DNA from: Penelope pileata
Taxonomy: Eukaryota > Chordata > Aves > Galliformes > Cracidae
Assembly: GCA_013396635.1 (NCBI GenBank)
Contig: WBMW01005527.1
Span: 1,522,058-1,586,057, forward strand
Direction of reading: 5' to 3'
DNA length: 64,000 nt
The position numbers and the translations under genes were made by a program. Below the pieces are notes generated by a model. That model did no database searches, was not told where the DNA came from, and saw only the letters and a list, made by a program, of their open reading frames with translations. This document shows positions 1 through 15,012 of the stretch, piece by piece; position 1 is the stretch's first letter; each line of letters begins with the position of its first letter.

Positions 1-3000
1 TTCAGAACTTCCAGTTAATCCATGCATGAGGGTTTTCTTTTTTCTTCTTCTTTTTTTCTTGTAAGGATATAGATAACAAAGTCAGCAGATAGTTTTTTCT
101 TGTTTGTCTTGGGGAGGGGGGCAGAGGGGGAGTTGGAGGAAAACCAATTGTTTGGCTTGCAGTTGTGTTTGAAAAAGGAGCGTCTGCTTGCAGCTGTTAC
201 TTGCTATTCTTTTAAATGAATATAGTTAAACACAGCCTTAAAGGCAATTCAGATCTTATTTGGCCACCATCCTTATAATTATCTCTACTATTCTTATCAT
301 AAGAAAATAGTATTCGAGCCCCTGGCAGCTGTGTGGGGACAAACATGGGAAAAGGGAGAGAAGATGGTAATGTAGATGATGATGTAGTTAGAGCACTATC
401 CAGAGCCATAGGTTTAAAAAGTTTATCTTAAATATGTTAATTGTGTAATATAAAAGCATTACAAAACATCCTGCCATTGCAACTACCTTTAATTGACAGA
501 ACATCGTTGTAGAATAGGAAACGATTAACAAAATCATGTTCATGCTGTGTTCAAGTTTGTGGTGCTCTGTTGAGCTACAGTGACTTCCAGCTCAGCCACG
601 CAATGTGTGAGTCTGTACTCTGGAGATTAAACTCGAATGGCAAGTATATACATTGGAAGAGAAAATATGCGTGTCAGTTTGGGGTATTTATGTGCAAGTT
701 AGAAACCAAAATATGTTTAAAGTATGTATGTTAAAAGACTATCAATACTCTATTTTTCCCTATTTTTTTTCATATTAGCATGAAAAGACATTTTCAAGAT
801 TGTCTGGAAAATACCACGCTATTTGAATTTTGATAATATTAAAACAGTTCAGTTGGACATCTACATTATAACGCACGATAGAGCACATACAATATATACA
901 CTACAGCTATACGGAGAGTCTATTTTATAGTTTAAAATATTAATTTAATGTAAAGAAGTATTGTTTGTTTGTTGGTAGTTTTGGTTGGCATTACTGTATT
1001 CCTACTATTATTTTTTTCAATAATGCTTCTTCTGAGGAAAATCTATTCCATTGAAAAATTTGGCTACGTTTATTTTCAGGCTTGTATCTTTCTCGGTGCC
1101 ACCTACTCTCATCATTTTGCCTGTGCAAGTGCAGAGACTTGATACACAGAATTGTGTTCCTCTTCAACTCACAACAAATTGATCAAATTCTTGCCATACC
1201 AGAACTCTAAACTGATTAGGGAAAGTGGATTAGGTGGCCAGAAATGACTTTTTAAAAAGTGCTCACACGTTGCATTTTGCAGATGTCAAAGTAACTTTTG
1301 AGTCTGGAAACTGTTTGCATGATAAAATGAAATGTGAATGGAAGTTGATATAAGGCACTACTAGAGTGGTTGGGAGTGAAGAGGATATTCCACTTTCTTT
1401 TTCTGATGCCCCTTATGCCCCAGCCTCAGTGTGGTCTCCTAGCTGTACAGTAACCCAGCAGAAAAATCACTGTTTTTCAGTATTCCATACTGAAATCTAT
1501 GCTCAAAACATTAATGAAGGAAAGGTTTAATTATTGCTGTAGAGTTTCCAGGGAGATGTGGTAAGCTGATATCTTATACTCAGCTTTTACTGCATGATCC
1601 ATGCTCCTGGCTGTTGAATATGGTGAAATTTGCAATGTGGTTCCAGCCGCTGCAGGGCCAGCAGCAGCTCAGATCACTGCACAGCAGCGAGGATGAGCCC
1701 TGGCCGAGACCACAGTGCTAAGAACACTCATATATACCAGAGTGTTTTATTTCAAGGATTTCTTCACCAATCTTTTAGCTGTAAACGTTTTGAATTTGAG
1801 AATTTTTCTTTGTTTCTTCAAGAATGCTGTTCACTGGCAAGTAAGGTTTATATTCCTTCATGAATTCACGAAATTTTGGAGGTAGACATCCTTCATTCTC
1901 TTCAATTCATTGCAAAACTAGAAACTCCTGATTCAAATATCTGGTGAAAGGATTTAGTAATTACTGATATTTACATTTTTTTTTTTATAACAACTGAGCA
2001 CATAAATGCTGATTTTGGCCTATCATATTAAGGTAATGAGGACTTGATATGAATTAAAACAAATTAGAAGTTGCATAGATCACTCATGAGAGACTGCATG
2101 GTATTTTCTGGCTGGTTTAGATGTTGTTTTTTTTTAAGCTATTCACCACTTTAAAGTTGCTGTAAAAATCCTAATTCTCTCAAATCTATGAATATGTTCT
2201 GAATGAAATTCTGTGTCTTGGCAACCAGAAAGGAACAGTTCTCCTCTGGAAAAAGTCATGCTATCTGCCAAGATGAATTTCTTATCGTAATTATTGCAGA
2301 CAGGTATGTTTATCCTATGTTTCCTCTTCAGCTGTCTTTGCTGTGAGAGATATTCCAATTCATTGATATTGAAATTGTGCGAGTTACAAAATGTAGCCCT
2401 TAACTTGAAAGAATCTTGGTGAAGTGGGCTTAATTCAATACAAAAAGTTCGTGTCAGATGTTATAGTAATGCTTTTAATAACATTTAAGATTTCCTGTGC
2501 TCAGGGAAAAGCAATTCTCAGTTTAAGAAGTCTTGAATTAAGATTACTCTCTATCAGGATACGTACAGTCTGGCATTTGTGTATTTTTTTCCATGTCAGA
2601 TAAGCACAAAAGAAATATTGTGGACATGAAACTACTCACAGTGAAATGGCAAGAGATTTAATGCGAGGAACCTTCTACTTTAATAGATAGCTGCTATTGC
2701 CTGAGAAAACAGTTAAATAGCAGTACTTTTTCTTTTCCAAGTCTTCAGTCTTACAATGTGAATTATACAAGAAAATATTAGTTCTTTGTATCATTGTACA
2801 TTTAAATGCAGGACATGGACTCGAAGCAGAAAAGATAGAGGGATATGTGAAAGTGAGTCTGAACTTCTGAATTACATTAGAGAGATTTAAATTCTTCTTT
2901 GATGGATGAAGACTGTAGCAGACTTAGGTCTGTAAGATTAGCCGCAGGAAATCATCAGCTAAATTACTTATTAATTTGAGCACAAGTGAATGGAATAGTA

Positions 3001-3469
3001 GAATTTTAAAGACAGACATTAGCTGGTTTAGCCTAGGTTAGACTTTCTTCAGAAAAGGTAATAAAACTTCTTTTCAAGTTATGCCATAATGTGACCTTTT
3101 CACAGTGCTGATGTAAACCTATGACTTAATACAGGGGGAACACAGCACGGTACAAAAGCATGAACTGAATGCCCTTGGCTCCAATGGAAATACGTCCTTT
3201 CTGCCTAAAGCCCAGTGTATTTATTTACTAGTTTGAGTCAGATTATAATTTACCTTGGAGAAAGCCATAGCAATAAGATGAGCAGGACAGGATTTATCAT
3301 TTCTTCAAATTTAAGTGAATTCTTATTTAATTTACATAAGTTATTGAAGAGTCTGATGATTAGAGAAGAATTTTGCCTGTCAGGAAATATTCTGAGTTTT
3401 CTCAGCGGAGAATTTCCCACCTTTGAGACAATTTCAGCTATCGCAAGGTAGGAAGAGGAGCTCACCAAC
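1..3469. other. gene-free AT-rich unique sequence
   Basis: I see no exon, RNA gene or recognisable repeat family here. The stretch is A+T-rich with short T runs (for example around 1975-1985) and scattered AATAAA-like hexamers expected by composition. A small GC-richer patch lies near 1645-1715 (CTGCAGG, CAGCAGCAG-like words) but matches no repeat I know. Open frames are all under 80 codons and give no familiar motif. The stretch is either intronic or intergenic. Confidence 0.6.
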
Positions 3470-3615
3470 AGAAGAGTTGCTCTTCATGGGCAATGGGAGT
3501 CGGGGAAAGCACTGTCAGCAGTGGGTACGTAGCCCCAGGCTGCTGCAGCACTGCCAGCAGGGGCCTCGTCCCTGCTCTCACCTCTTCCCAGAAGTAGTTG
3601 TTAGCCTCAGCTGCA
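3470..3615. other. local GC-rich patch in AT-rich DNA
   Basis: This block of about 145 bases is clearly richer in G and C than its surroundings and holds several CpG dinucleotides and CAG/CTG-containing words (GCTGCTGCAGCACTGC). It lacks a TATA box, a polyA signal and a recognisable repeat consensus. It could be a small regulatory element, a decayed GC-rich repeat, or chance. No coding function is supported, although a 66-codon frame crosses it. Confidence 0.35.
3554..3565 (+). promoter_or_regulatory. CTCF-core-like motif (weak)
   Basis: CCAGCAGGGGCC resembles the vertebrate CTCF core CCASYAGRKGGC with one mismatch near its 3' end. It sits inside the GC-rich patch. A single short match in 64 kb is expected fairly often by chance, so this is only a pointer. 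Confidence 0.15.
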
Positions 3616-6209
3616 TACGATGAAACCTAACTTCTGCAAAGAATCTGAACCAAATAAATTGCAAAACATACTTCATATGCAAATGAATTTCAATCAATTT
3701 CAAAATTAAATTCAATCAAATTGTTGCCTTCAGTATTCTATACTTGTCACTTGCTACCTGCCTATGTCTTCTACACTTTGCACACTGAATGGATGATTAG
3801 AAACAGGAACGGGGCTTAAATACATCAGCAAGGCTGGCTGTCAATATCAAGACGGCTCTTTACCTACTCAAACCTGTAAGTCAAAATATATCTTTGGTTG
3901 TTTTCATGAGTATTTCATTTAGATTATGATTCTTGTATTTGTAAGGGAAAAAAAAAGGTTGATTTTATGTGAAATGTCTTTGAAAACCTCCAAAGCAAAT
4001 TTGCAATTTGTATTTGATTGTGTATCTACTGATACTTTTTTATGGTATTTTAACCAGTTTTAGTGCTTTTATGTAGTAAACTTCTTCCCTTGCCCCTCCC
4101 CCCCCCAGCTTAGGGTTAACTTCCTGACAATAAATCAATAAATTCCTGTTACTTTAATAATGTTTTTCATTACCAAGTCCTTATGGATTCATACTTACAA
4201 ATATTCAAAGATATACATGTGGTTATTGATCTAGGGACATTCAGCTCGTAATAACTTCAAATTTAGTATTTTTAACTATGTTGCTATGGTTCAAATTGTT
4301 TATTTTTTCATAATTTCCTTATAAAAATGTCTGTACTCATTTCAAAAAGAGTTATGGAAAAAATTAGATCTGGATGCTGTACATGAAAATGAAAGACATT
4401 AATAACTAAGGTCAGATTAAAGCTTCTTATGTACATTTGTTGTATGTTCAGTTTAATCAGTGAATCGATCTGGCTGATATATTTTTGCCTACTTAAATGC
4501 ATAGTTTACGTGGAGGATACATCATCAAGTACCATTTTGCCAGCGAAGAAGTTTGGTTCCTTTCTCTGTTTCACCCTATGTGTAAGGCAGGGCAGTTACA
4601 TCACGCTGTTCAACTTGCTAGCACCCTCTAGCGTGAAAGTGTGAAACCCTAAGCAATAGCAATTGTATTACAGCTGGTCTGTGGATTATAACTTTTCTGC
4701 TGTATTTTTGTTAACATTTTAAAAATATTTTCTAAAACAAGCATCGTTTAATTTTTCAAGTACATTGTTTGGATTGTTAAACTGCTTTCTGTGACTTTGT
4801 TGTGAGAAAGACCTTAGAAAGTGTTGCTAATATTACTTAATATTTATTGTTGCAATTGGTGCTTTCTATGACATCTCTGCAAATGAAGATATCGTACTGA
4901 ATCTTGATACATTTGAATTCATGTGTTTTTCACTTTTCTTCATTCTTAGAATCTATATTTTTTAATTATCCAAGAGCTGGATAGTAACCTAGGATGTGCA
5001 GTTTCCTATAAATTTACAAGAAATTTCTCTGTAGATATGATACCTAACAAACTGGAAGGAGTGGCTTTTTATTTTTATTTTTTTTAGTATTTCTTTCTCT
5101 TTGGCAGGCTTAATAATGAATCCAGATATGAGATTCTTTTATGTCCCTCTTGTAATATAAATATGCCTTAGTACAAATGAAAATGAGGGCCAGAGTGTGG
5201 CGTTCACGTCCTCTAAATACAGAAAAGGTTGCTTTTATCGTTTTTTAAACTCCCTTGTAAACTGAGCTTTCTTATAGATGTTATGCAAGGACTTCTGTGC
5301 AGTGTAAACCTCCATCTGCTATCAGGAATAAAATATGATTATGCATGATCTTCAAAGAGTTTTCATTCTAGTGCATGGGGGTTTAGGTAGATCTCTTATA
5401 ATATGGGCAGTTTCACGACTGAGATGACTGTCCTAATAGTTTACATGTGCTACTTTTGTGTAATGAGCTACAGAACATTTTCAGCTATCACGTTTCCAAA
5501 TATTTCTTTGGTTCTTTGAAAGGAAAAGGAACTCATTCATATGAATAGCAAAAAGCTCTAAATTGGGAGTGGTGCTCTTCTACACTCAAGGTAGGATTTT
5601 TCTGAGCTGTTAACTTCTTCCACAAATAGAGTGCAACAAAATGGAAGTGCACGTATTTACACATGGAAGCTTTCCTGTGCTGCAAAAGCCTCTGTGATGA
5701 CTGCTGCTACCACTTGTCTCACAGTAGTAGGAAACATGAAGACCTGATATTACAATTTTTATATCTACTTTCATTTCTATGCTTATATTAAATTTTTGCT
5801 CTTTGTGTATGTATGACTGAAATAAAAGTTCAAATCAGTGACTCACTGTCATGGAATAGGTTACTGGATTATTAATATTTTAACATTTCCCTTTGACAAA
5901 TACGAAAGCAATTGTAGCTACGTACAGGATTTAGAAACAACAAACAACTTCTGGATATGAAGGCAACTGGTGCCTGATCCAGTAGCACTATTTTGAGACT
6001 TATATATTAAAAAAGGGAATAATATTTCCCATATTCTAATAGGACCTCTTTCTACATGGGTCACATTTGATAAAACTCTTTCAGAAAAAGATAAAGTTCA
6101 TCTTAAATAATAATGATTTGCATATTTTTATTATGACAGCTGTATTATTCTGAAAAGTGTTCTATTTCTATGGCTTCTCAAAACAAAAAAGGTGCATTTC
6201 AGATTGTTT

Positions 6210-6226
6210 AAAAAAAAAAAAAAAAA
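6210..6226. repeat. poly-A homopolymer (A17)
   Basis: An uninterrupted run of 17 A residues. No AATAAA lies just upstream and I see no target-site duplication, so it does not look like the tail of a retroposed transcript. Confidence 0.9.
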
Positions 6227-7976
6227 GAACAAATGTTCTCAGCATGTAATTAGGCCATGCATATCATGAACGTTGTTCTTGTGACTGCTTTTATAATTTT
6301 TACATAGTTATTTCAGAAAGGTTAAAAATTATGCATGCAGTCTTTATTATATTACACACAATTCGGAAAAAAAAAAGCCTTTCTCTGCACTAAAAATAAT
6401 AAATTAAAGAAATAGATTCATTGTGTAGAGAAAAATTTATTTCTTGAGCCTCAAATAATTTAATTCCTTTTTATTCTATGCAAAAAGTAATTTTCTCCGG
6501 TGGGAAAATTATTGCTTAACTACTGTTATGTATTCACTGGCAGTCTCAGCCTCTCAGCCACAGATAGTTCTGAAAAGGAAGTAGAGAAAGCTGATTGAAA
6601 TGAAATCTTCAAACTAAATATGAAAAATAGAAGATTTAAGGCTTTATACGTTTCTTTCATGACAAATTCCTAAGGTTCCTGACATTAGAAAAACGTGAAA
6701 AATAAAACTGCAGTGACTTTATCATCGTGATCATTTGGATGTTTGTTCTTGTGAGCACCTTGACTCATTTCTAGGCTGAGGCCTACGCAGTAGGAGAGCG
6801 AGGAGGGGGAGTGGTTCTGGGCAACAATAAGGAAATCCTTGAAATATTTTTTCTCATTATTTATTTTTTGTTTGCTATTGATAAGATTCTGTTAATAGGG
6901 GAGAAGGCAGAGGGGGTACTGAACTGGTTTCAAGAAGATACAAGTTTTTAGGTCTGTTGTCGTTGCTGTGCTTGGATATCAACATTAGCAGTCATTATGT
7001 GTGTGATAACCACCTGCTCATGCAGCTGAGATTGCTCCTAAAAACTGGTCATGAAGATGGCATTTAGGCAGGCCACTAAGTATCCTACCAGCCAGTTACA
7101 CTTGCAGAAACGTGAATGCTAGATGTAACTTTCCAAGTCATTAAACACCAGGCTCACTGTATTTCCACTAGGTTCTGTGTTAAAACTCTGCCATATGTAT
7201 TTGCAGAAAACCCATGGGTTATTAACGATATGCTTTAACTGATCCAGTGCAGATTATCAGCATCTCCCTCACTCTGCATCAGCACGTAGGAGATGAGATT
7301 TATTTCCATCTGTATAGGTTATCTGAGAGTGTGGTTACCTGAGAAACCATTCTCAAAGATCAGTGTTTAATGCGGGTTTCTAAGATACAAGTAATGCATA
7401 TGTGTAATATTGATGGAGTCTCTATAAGCTACACATTTGAACAGAATATTTACTACAGAAACTCTAACTGTCCAAGCTAGAAAACTAGGTGAAGTCAAAG
7501 AACATTAACTGAGGTGTTCATATATTAATACAAGGAGTATATGGAATATATATCCAGGATAGAAAAATAGGGTACCACGTGGGTGCATGATGTAAAATAA
7601 TACTAAATACAAAAACAGTGGAATAATAGCTCTGGAACACAGATTACCGGATATGCTCTTCAGAGAAGATAGAAATAAGATAAAAGGTGAGATAGAAGCA
7701 TCACAGATCTGTCATCAGTCTTGCAGACAGCCACGACATGAAGGGATAGCCAAGCTATTTTCAAAATTAGTATACTCTGTGTTTGGAACTTTTTGGATTT
7801 CCTTTCAAGAAAAACTATGACATCTTAATCCTTGACTGATGCATAACTTGCAAAAGCAAGTTGTAGTAACTGTTACAGAATAGTGACTGTTACTGTAAGG
7901 GTCAGTCGTGCTCGAGATGGGAATAAGATGGACCAGTTTTTCCACCTCTATATTAAAGAACATTCTCATTTAAATT

Positions 7977-7995
7977 AACAACAACAACAACAAAA
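7977..7995 (+). repeat. (AAC)n microsatellite
   Basis: About six AAC units followed by an A run. This is a simple short tandem repeat with no other context. Confidence 0.85.
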
Positions 7996-10900
7996 AACTA
8001 CTAGTAGTATACCATTTTCAAACGTGAACTCTTCTTCTCCCATCTTGATCATTGCTGATGAGGATGCCTGAATACACAGGCTTCATCCTGGCATGAAATC
8101 ATAATATGCATTATGACATTATATTTTGTTGTCATGGAAGCAGTTGCAGTGACTATTTGTGATTCTGATGTGAATCTTAACAAGTCTTTTACCAGTGATC
8201 ATGTTTCAATCTGAGGGGTAGGTCCTTGCTTGTGTTATGCATTATCCTTCAGGGAGCCTGTCAGTCATTGATTAGCAGGTTGCGTGTTTGATAATAACCA
8301 GCAATCCCACTAACTTCCACTGCTTTACAACCTTTCTATTCTTATTACAATGCTCAAGTGACTAGGAAAGTCACTTACAGAAGTTTCTGGCTGTAACACA
8401 AGACAACACAGGTGTTTGATTTTGAATTTCATATGGCTGTATGACTGCTACTGGGGAACTGGGGTTCATTGTCCTTTTCCCATGGCTGTTAAACCATTCT
8501 GCTCAGAAGAGTAGCATGAAACCACTCCTGTTCAGGTTATTAGTGTTACTTGGATGCGTGTGAATACAAAGCTTTGGCTATGTCTTATTGACTGCCCTAG
8601 CTAACCTCATCCTGTCAGTCTGTTCCCAGCACCAACAAAGAGCTGCTCTTGGCAGATGGTACAGGAGCATGGCTGTGAGAATGTGCTACCCTCGTGGTCC
8701 CCTGCTGACCTTCTACACTGGTATGAATTCTGTTTAAATAATTCATGGGACATGAGAGAGGATTTTTCTCCCAGTATATTTTACTTAGTCAAGAAAACTA
8801 TTGGCATAACAGAGTGTTTCAGTCTTTAAACATGCAGCCAGAGAAGTTATTACAATATTTGATATACACATTACTTCAGTGGAGCATTAAAATTGGTTTA
8901 GATGGCTAATAAATTTGGTTTTAGAGACTATGTTTAACAGATCTGAATCCCACTGAAGTCCTGGAAGCTTGTACCTGCCAGCAGACAGTTTTGCACCGGG
9001 AAGGCTGGTAGACCTTAGGCTAAGTGTATGTAAGCTGTTTAATTACAGACATGCTTTCTCCATTCTTTGTTGTAATCTTGGTGGAGCTGTGGTTGTGTAT
9101 TTTATGACTTAAGCAGACCGGCTGATTCTAGAAGCATTTGTTTATGTTTCTTGATTATTGATTGTCACAATGACAATAAAGAGTTAGTTACTACTGTTTG
9201 GGTTGGTTGTTTTTAGTTTAGAGAAACTTAACTATTTCACATATTGAAGGAAACACATAAATAGAAAATGGAAAGGGACTTGGATATTGCTTTCAGGTAA
9301 GGGCAGCCTTAGCTGCTGCTGATAAAACAATTCAGTGCAGCATTTAAGCATATGTCCAAGTTCTTCTAAAGGCAGTAGGCATTGCACACTTTTTCCATTC
9401 ACTTAAATCCTGATTTCACAGATGAATGTATGTATAATGCTGTGTGAAAGCAGAATCATAGGCCAGGTCTAAACTACAAATTTTATCTGCCATAAAAGGG
9501 AAAATCAGGGCAGTGAAAAAGTTTATATTGCACTGGCAAAAAGCACCACCAAATGTATTTGCACTAGCAAAGTTGAGTTCTACCCATGACAGAGGGGATC
9601 TTTTTACTTTCTGATACTGAGAATGGCTTATCCAAGGATAATCATTTCAACCAGGAGTGTCTGGCCATGATGACATACTCTAATTGCTACCCTACCTAAT
9701 ACCTGAACTGTAGTCTCTCTACTCTTGTAGTTCAGCTGAAGACTTCAAAAATTGGATTCATTGGTGCTTAGGCCTCCTGCTGGTGATCTGTGAAGAAGGA
9801 ATTTTATCTACGTGTGCAATGATCTTTTCAAAATCCCATGCACTACTTGTTCTTGACACTCATATTATGAAGAGACTGTTGTACAATCTCTTTACTACTA
9901 ATGGTTTTTTTTCCCCTCTAAGAACACGCACTGAAGCTTTAGCTTCAGTAGAAAACGCATTTTCTATTAAGCTGCAAGATGCTGAAAATTGGAGTTAGAA
10001 TATATAGTGTTGTTTCTGTAGCCAACTGACGTTGTTAGCTCCATCTTCCGATAACATGGTAAGCATCATGGTTGCAGCTAATTGCAAGGAGTATAACCTT
10101 AATCTTACAAATGACTTGCCGATACAAAAATTACAGTTTTAGCCCTGGAGAGGAAGGTATGTTGGCATTGTCATCCCTCTTGAATCTGAAAGTGTCTACC
10201 CTTTCTCTCACTTCTCTAGTTGGGTAATTATATTGATTGTTCCTTATCAGTATGTAGTTTGTCTAACATATTTTGCTTCCCTTTGGGATCTGAAGAATGT
10301 TTTTTGTGCATAAGTATGTCTTTTTTTCTAGGGAAATCAGTTTCAGCATTTAAGCCATCATAGCTACAACAGGGCAAGTGCTATTACTTTAGTGCAAGGA
10401 TGCAGTAATAACACTTCATAGAAATTCTACCTTACATTTAGGAAATGTAACTTTCTTGTTCTTTTTCATTTTCAGAGCAACCCAATGATTATATTGATAT
10501 TACTCATGGATTATTAAGTTTAACATTAACAGATAAAGATACAGAAAGCAATTCTGCACTGACTTTAACTATTTTTGCTACATATTTTTCTAGTATTAAT
10601 GGACAACCTGCCATAGTGTTGTAGGCATTTCATGCTTTCCTGCACTTGGAAGTTCAAGCTGAAGAAGTTTTCCTTACTTAAGCATTATGACTGTTTTTTT
10701 CTTGTTTAATCTATACAAAATGGAGTTTGATTCTCTGTTAGGAATGGTCTAATAACCTGAAAATTGCAGTTCAACTACACATTAAGTTCACATGACACTC
10801 TAAATACATTCAGTTATTTTGTGGTAGAACTGTTGTTACAATGGCATGCATAGTGTAGCTATATTTTATATTAAGAATGGCAATATTTTAATAGATTTTC

Positions 10901-13900
10901 ATTGGATATAAAGGCACCTCATCTACTTTGAAGTACAAAAACAGATAAATTGTAACTTTGAGAGGTAATGAAACGCATGCTGGGGTGGAATAAATATGCT
11001 TTGGAAAGGATAGAGAAAGTTCCCCCTTTCTGATTCTCCCCTTTGTCTCCCTGTAGTGCCTCTTGGTGGGGACAGGGGAAGAAAGTGATGAAGTTGATGT
11101 CCTTGGGATTAGTGTGGTTTGGACAAGGCATCAGGGAATGATTAACCTATGTGAATCGTTAAAATGTTACACAGCCCACAACCTTGTATTCAGATGCTCA
11201 AAACATGATTTTTTATGTTTTACGATTGTCACTGAGACATTTGTGTTTCTGACACTGGAAGTCTGTAACACCTATAGCACCTTTGCCTGAGTTGACAGCA
11301 ATATCATGATTATGTTTATTATATATCTCTGTGACAACAGCCAGGTGATCCTTCTATCATGAAAAAGGTTTTGCTTCTTTGCCTGACGCCTACCTCAGAA
11401 TCTTCACAAATGTGATCCTTTTATAACAGTAAAAGCACTAATAGTGTGTAAGTAGCTTGTCAGAGCTCCACCAGGTGTGATCAGTAGTCTGAGAGCTCAG
11501 AAGGAACTCTCTCTTGCAACTTCGTTTTCAATAATCAAGTATCGTGGTTAATTTTCTTTGACCTTTCCTTGTATAAGAAAACTTTCTGGTATTGGATTCA
11601 CTCTGAAAGTATCTCATGGTCATTTCTAAAACACTCTCTGGCTGTTTTCCCTAGCTGAGAGACCCCATGGAACAAAACATAAAGCTCGTCAGAAGACATT
11701 GAAGAGGAGGGCTGCCATTAAAGTGGGTGATATTGCAAAGTAGAATGAGCTAGAAGGGATCCAAAGTACTTGGATTAACATTTTAATTTTTTTTAAAGAT
11801 TATTCTACATGGTTTATTGGAATATTCACTCGTTAATAGCAAAGAGTGAAACCATATGCCTGATGGATTACTATTGTCAGTATATTCATCCTTCAAGAGC
11901 GCACATTCAGCCATCCTAATTTCCATATTCACTCTTTTTAACACACTGTCTTACTTTGTCAGGGAAATACGTATGCATTGTTCCTTTCTCTGATATATTA
12001 GTCAAGTATAAGTATCAGTAACATAAATGATAGTAGTAACTAGCTTTTATGGAAATAATTGGACTGTTACGGTATGGTTTTGCACTCTTTGGACTTCTCT
12101 TTTGCTTATTCATATATAATCATGCAAATAGTTTATTGTTAGCAGTTGATAACAGACTTCTGTGTCACAACACTTCCTTCAGCATATATAAAATTTTAAT
12201 TACATGTTAAGCTAAGACAGTCTGAAATTTTATTCAAATTTCTTAAATCTGATCATAGTATCCATCTGCTCAGACCTGCCTAGAGGACTTCCCAGCATCA
12301 GCAGCACAACCTGTGAATTTTAGGCCAGGATATGTGTCTAGCAGAACACAATTCCAAAGTAGTTCCCCTGTACAAGTATAATATTGGCAAACAGAAGAAT
12401 TTGAGGTGCAGCATGAAAGCTTATTTTATAGAGATATCTCTAACATGAAACTCAGTAACACTGAGTAAATAAATGATGAGTAGTCTCCGGATCTGCCACT
12501 GATTTGACTGTATGCTTGATTAATTCAAATAGAAGATTCCTGCAAATGGATGTTAAAGAAATATTTTATATGTATACATATTTCTTATTAATATGTTTGA
12601 GTTTACCTACAGAATTGTCTATGTGCTTAATTGCTTTCAGTACTGTGACATAACTGGGCATTCAGGTAAAACAGAATAATTGATTCTGTTAAAGACAAGA
12701 TAAACCAAATGGAAAACATCTTTTCTCTAATTTCAGATTAATAACAGATATCTAATTGATGACATTGTTTATCGGTGCTTGGGGCTAGAATGACTTTGTA
12801 TATGCACCCTACAGCAACAAAAAAGGCAGAGTCTGTCTTTGCGTTTATGGAGAAGAGACTACATGGGTCAAAATGTAATCCACTATCTCCAGGAGTAGTG
12901 ATTAACAGAGTCGATTGTTACAGTTTTATTGAATTTTTTACCAAAGTGATTGTCAAATATCTTTCAAGACTGACAAAGAAATTTGAAATTACTGTGGTGT
13001 TACTGAACTGCTTATTGTGAATATTTTTTTCTAAATATTATTAAATGTGTAAGTAAATTGAGGGAAAAGGGCTAATATCAAGGAATAAAACTTCAGCATT
13101 TAGTTTGCAAAAACTGGATTATTTTTTTTTTTTAATACGATTGATCAGCATCTTAGCTGTAGCGATACATTTAAAAAAAAAATTTACTTGCGGCATATGT
13201 TCAGCTAAGCTACTTAGGAGATATATTTTTTGTCTAAAAATGTAAAGCATACAAATATGTCGTTTAAAAAGTAACAACTTCATACTTTCCTGTCAAATCA
13301 AAGCCCACATTTCCAAAATGCTTACACACACAGGTTTATGTGGATACATAAAGACGACTGAGATTATACCACAAATTTCCAATTGATAGATTGTATTCAG
13401 AAATGTCTCCATTATTTTTGTTCATCTCTCTGTCTTGCTGCTTGAATTCTATTACTGTAGAAAAAAAATTCTGATCCATAATCACAATGAGGCTTGAGAA
13501 AATTAAATCCAAATGACATTTGGTAGAAAAATCTTAAAATGGGTTCTGAAGAATAGGATCTGAAATCTGAACACTTCCAAATAATAGAGAGAATATTTAG
13601 GTAGACTGAAGTATTATACATCTCATAAATGTGCTGTAATGTTTTTACTCAATTTGTTGTAGTTACAGTACTTTAAATTTTGCTGCTGCTGCCTCTTCAT
13701 CTGTATCATTAAAAAAGGTTGAATACACTGTAAAAGGAAACTATTTGTCACAGAACTAATTAAACCGAGGTCTATGAACTCAAAATCCAAAACGTTGTTG
13801 GATTATTTACTGCAATACAATGAGAAGGATGATGTTAATACCTTTAATCACTCTATTCCACCAAAATCAGCACAGTGCAAGCCTATATAAGCCAACTGAA

Positions 13901-15012
13901 ATGGTGAAAACAGAAATATTTACTTGACTGTGGAACAAGTTGTTTTCCAGTTCTCAATCAGAGGATGTGGATTTGCAGTCTTATTTGGTCAAATCACCTT
14001 CAAATCTAATAAAAATGCTGCTAGGAAAAAAAAAAAAGAATGACTGGTAATGAATTAGCTGGAAGGAAATCAGCTGTAAGGGTACATGAATGAGCCAGTG
14101 TGGCTTTAATGCAGAACATCAGGTCTGTGGTTTGTATCCTGCTCAATGCCCTGTGAATGACACTAGCCATGAAATCACTGTGGTCTTGGGAAGGTGTCAA
14201 AGGAGATAGGCTGTGCATTTCAAGAAGTTTCACTCTCTCTAAACTTTTCAAGGGTTTTTCAGTAATGCATTTTCTGTGGAAAGCATTTTCACTTGTTTCT
14301 TGTACTGTGTCCAAAGTTACAGCCTATGAGTATAGTTAAAGCTACGTGTACAGTAGCAAACTACAAAACGAATGGCATTTTCAACCAGGAACCATTCAAT
14401 AAAATGTTATCTTACAATGCACAGGTTTATTTTAGGCATTGGACAAGGCAATAAATGTCTCACAGCAAGTCTGAAATTACGTTGAGGACAGTAGGTCTTT
14501 CTAACACATGGTTAAATGGGAGCGTGGAGTGGCATTGCAATGATTGGTTATAGGGAACAATAAGATATGATAAAATGTATACTGCCTAAAATTTGGAATG
14601 TGATCTTTGTTTATAGTCAGACTAGACACATTAACAAGATTTCACTTACACCATCACTAGCCATTTCTGATGTGTCCCTTTTACAGCAAGGTTAAAATGT
14701 TCCTTATTTTCTTGGAAGAAAGCAGAGATTTAAATGACAGCAGTAGAAGTTAAGCAATTTCAGTTCATAACTAGTAGGATTATCACAGTTTAAAACTATT
14801 TGGTATATTTTAATAGTTTCTAGTTACATATGAAAGACAAAGGTGAAGTGGACTTGAATTAAGGAAATCTAAAAACTACTAGCATATTTTTGGGAGGTAT
14901 ATCTCCATAATCTCATTAATTATGTCTCTCTTCAATTATGACATATCATCATGTGACTCATAAGTGCAACACATTGGTGCTTATCATCAGTAACTTGAGG
15001 TGATGCTTTTCA

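Larger units (their letters stand above)
3616..15012. other. gene-free AT-rich unique sequence
   Basis: No coding exon, structural RNA or known repeat family is recognisable over this 11.4 kb. It holds ordinary low-complexity tracts: a C run near 4099-4107, A17 at 6210-6226, an (AAC)n run at 7977-7995 and T12 at 13122-13133. The open frames (up to 97 codons, near 14021-14314) resemble nothing familiar and overlap frames on the other strand. It is intronic or intergenic DNA. Confidence 0.55.

Noticed and set aside
3677..3684. octamer-type ATGCAAAT sites (also near 12122 and 47486)
   Set aside because: Eight-base matches of this composition are expected by chance several times in AT-rich DNA of this length.
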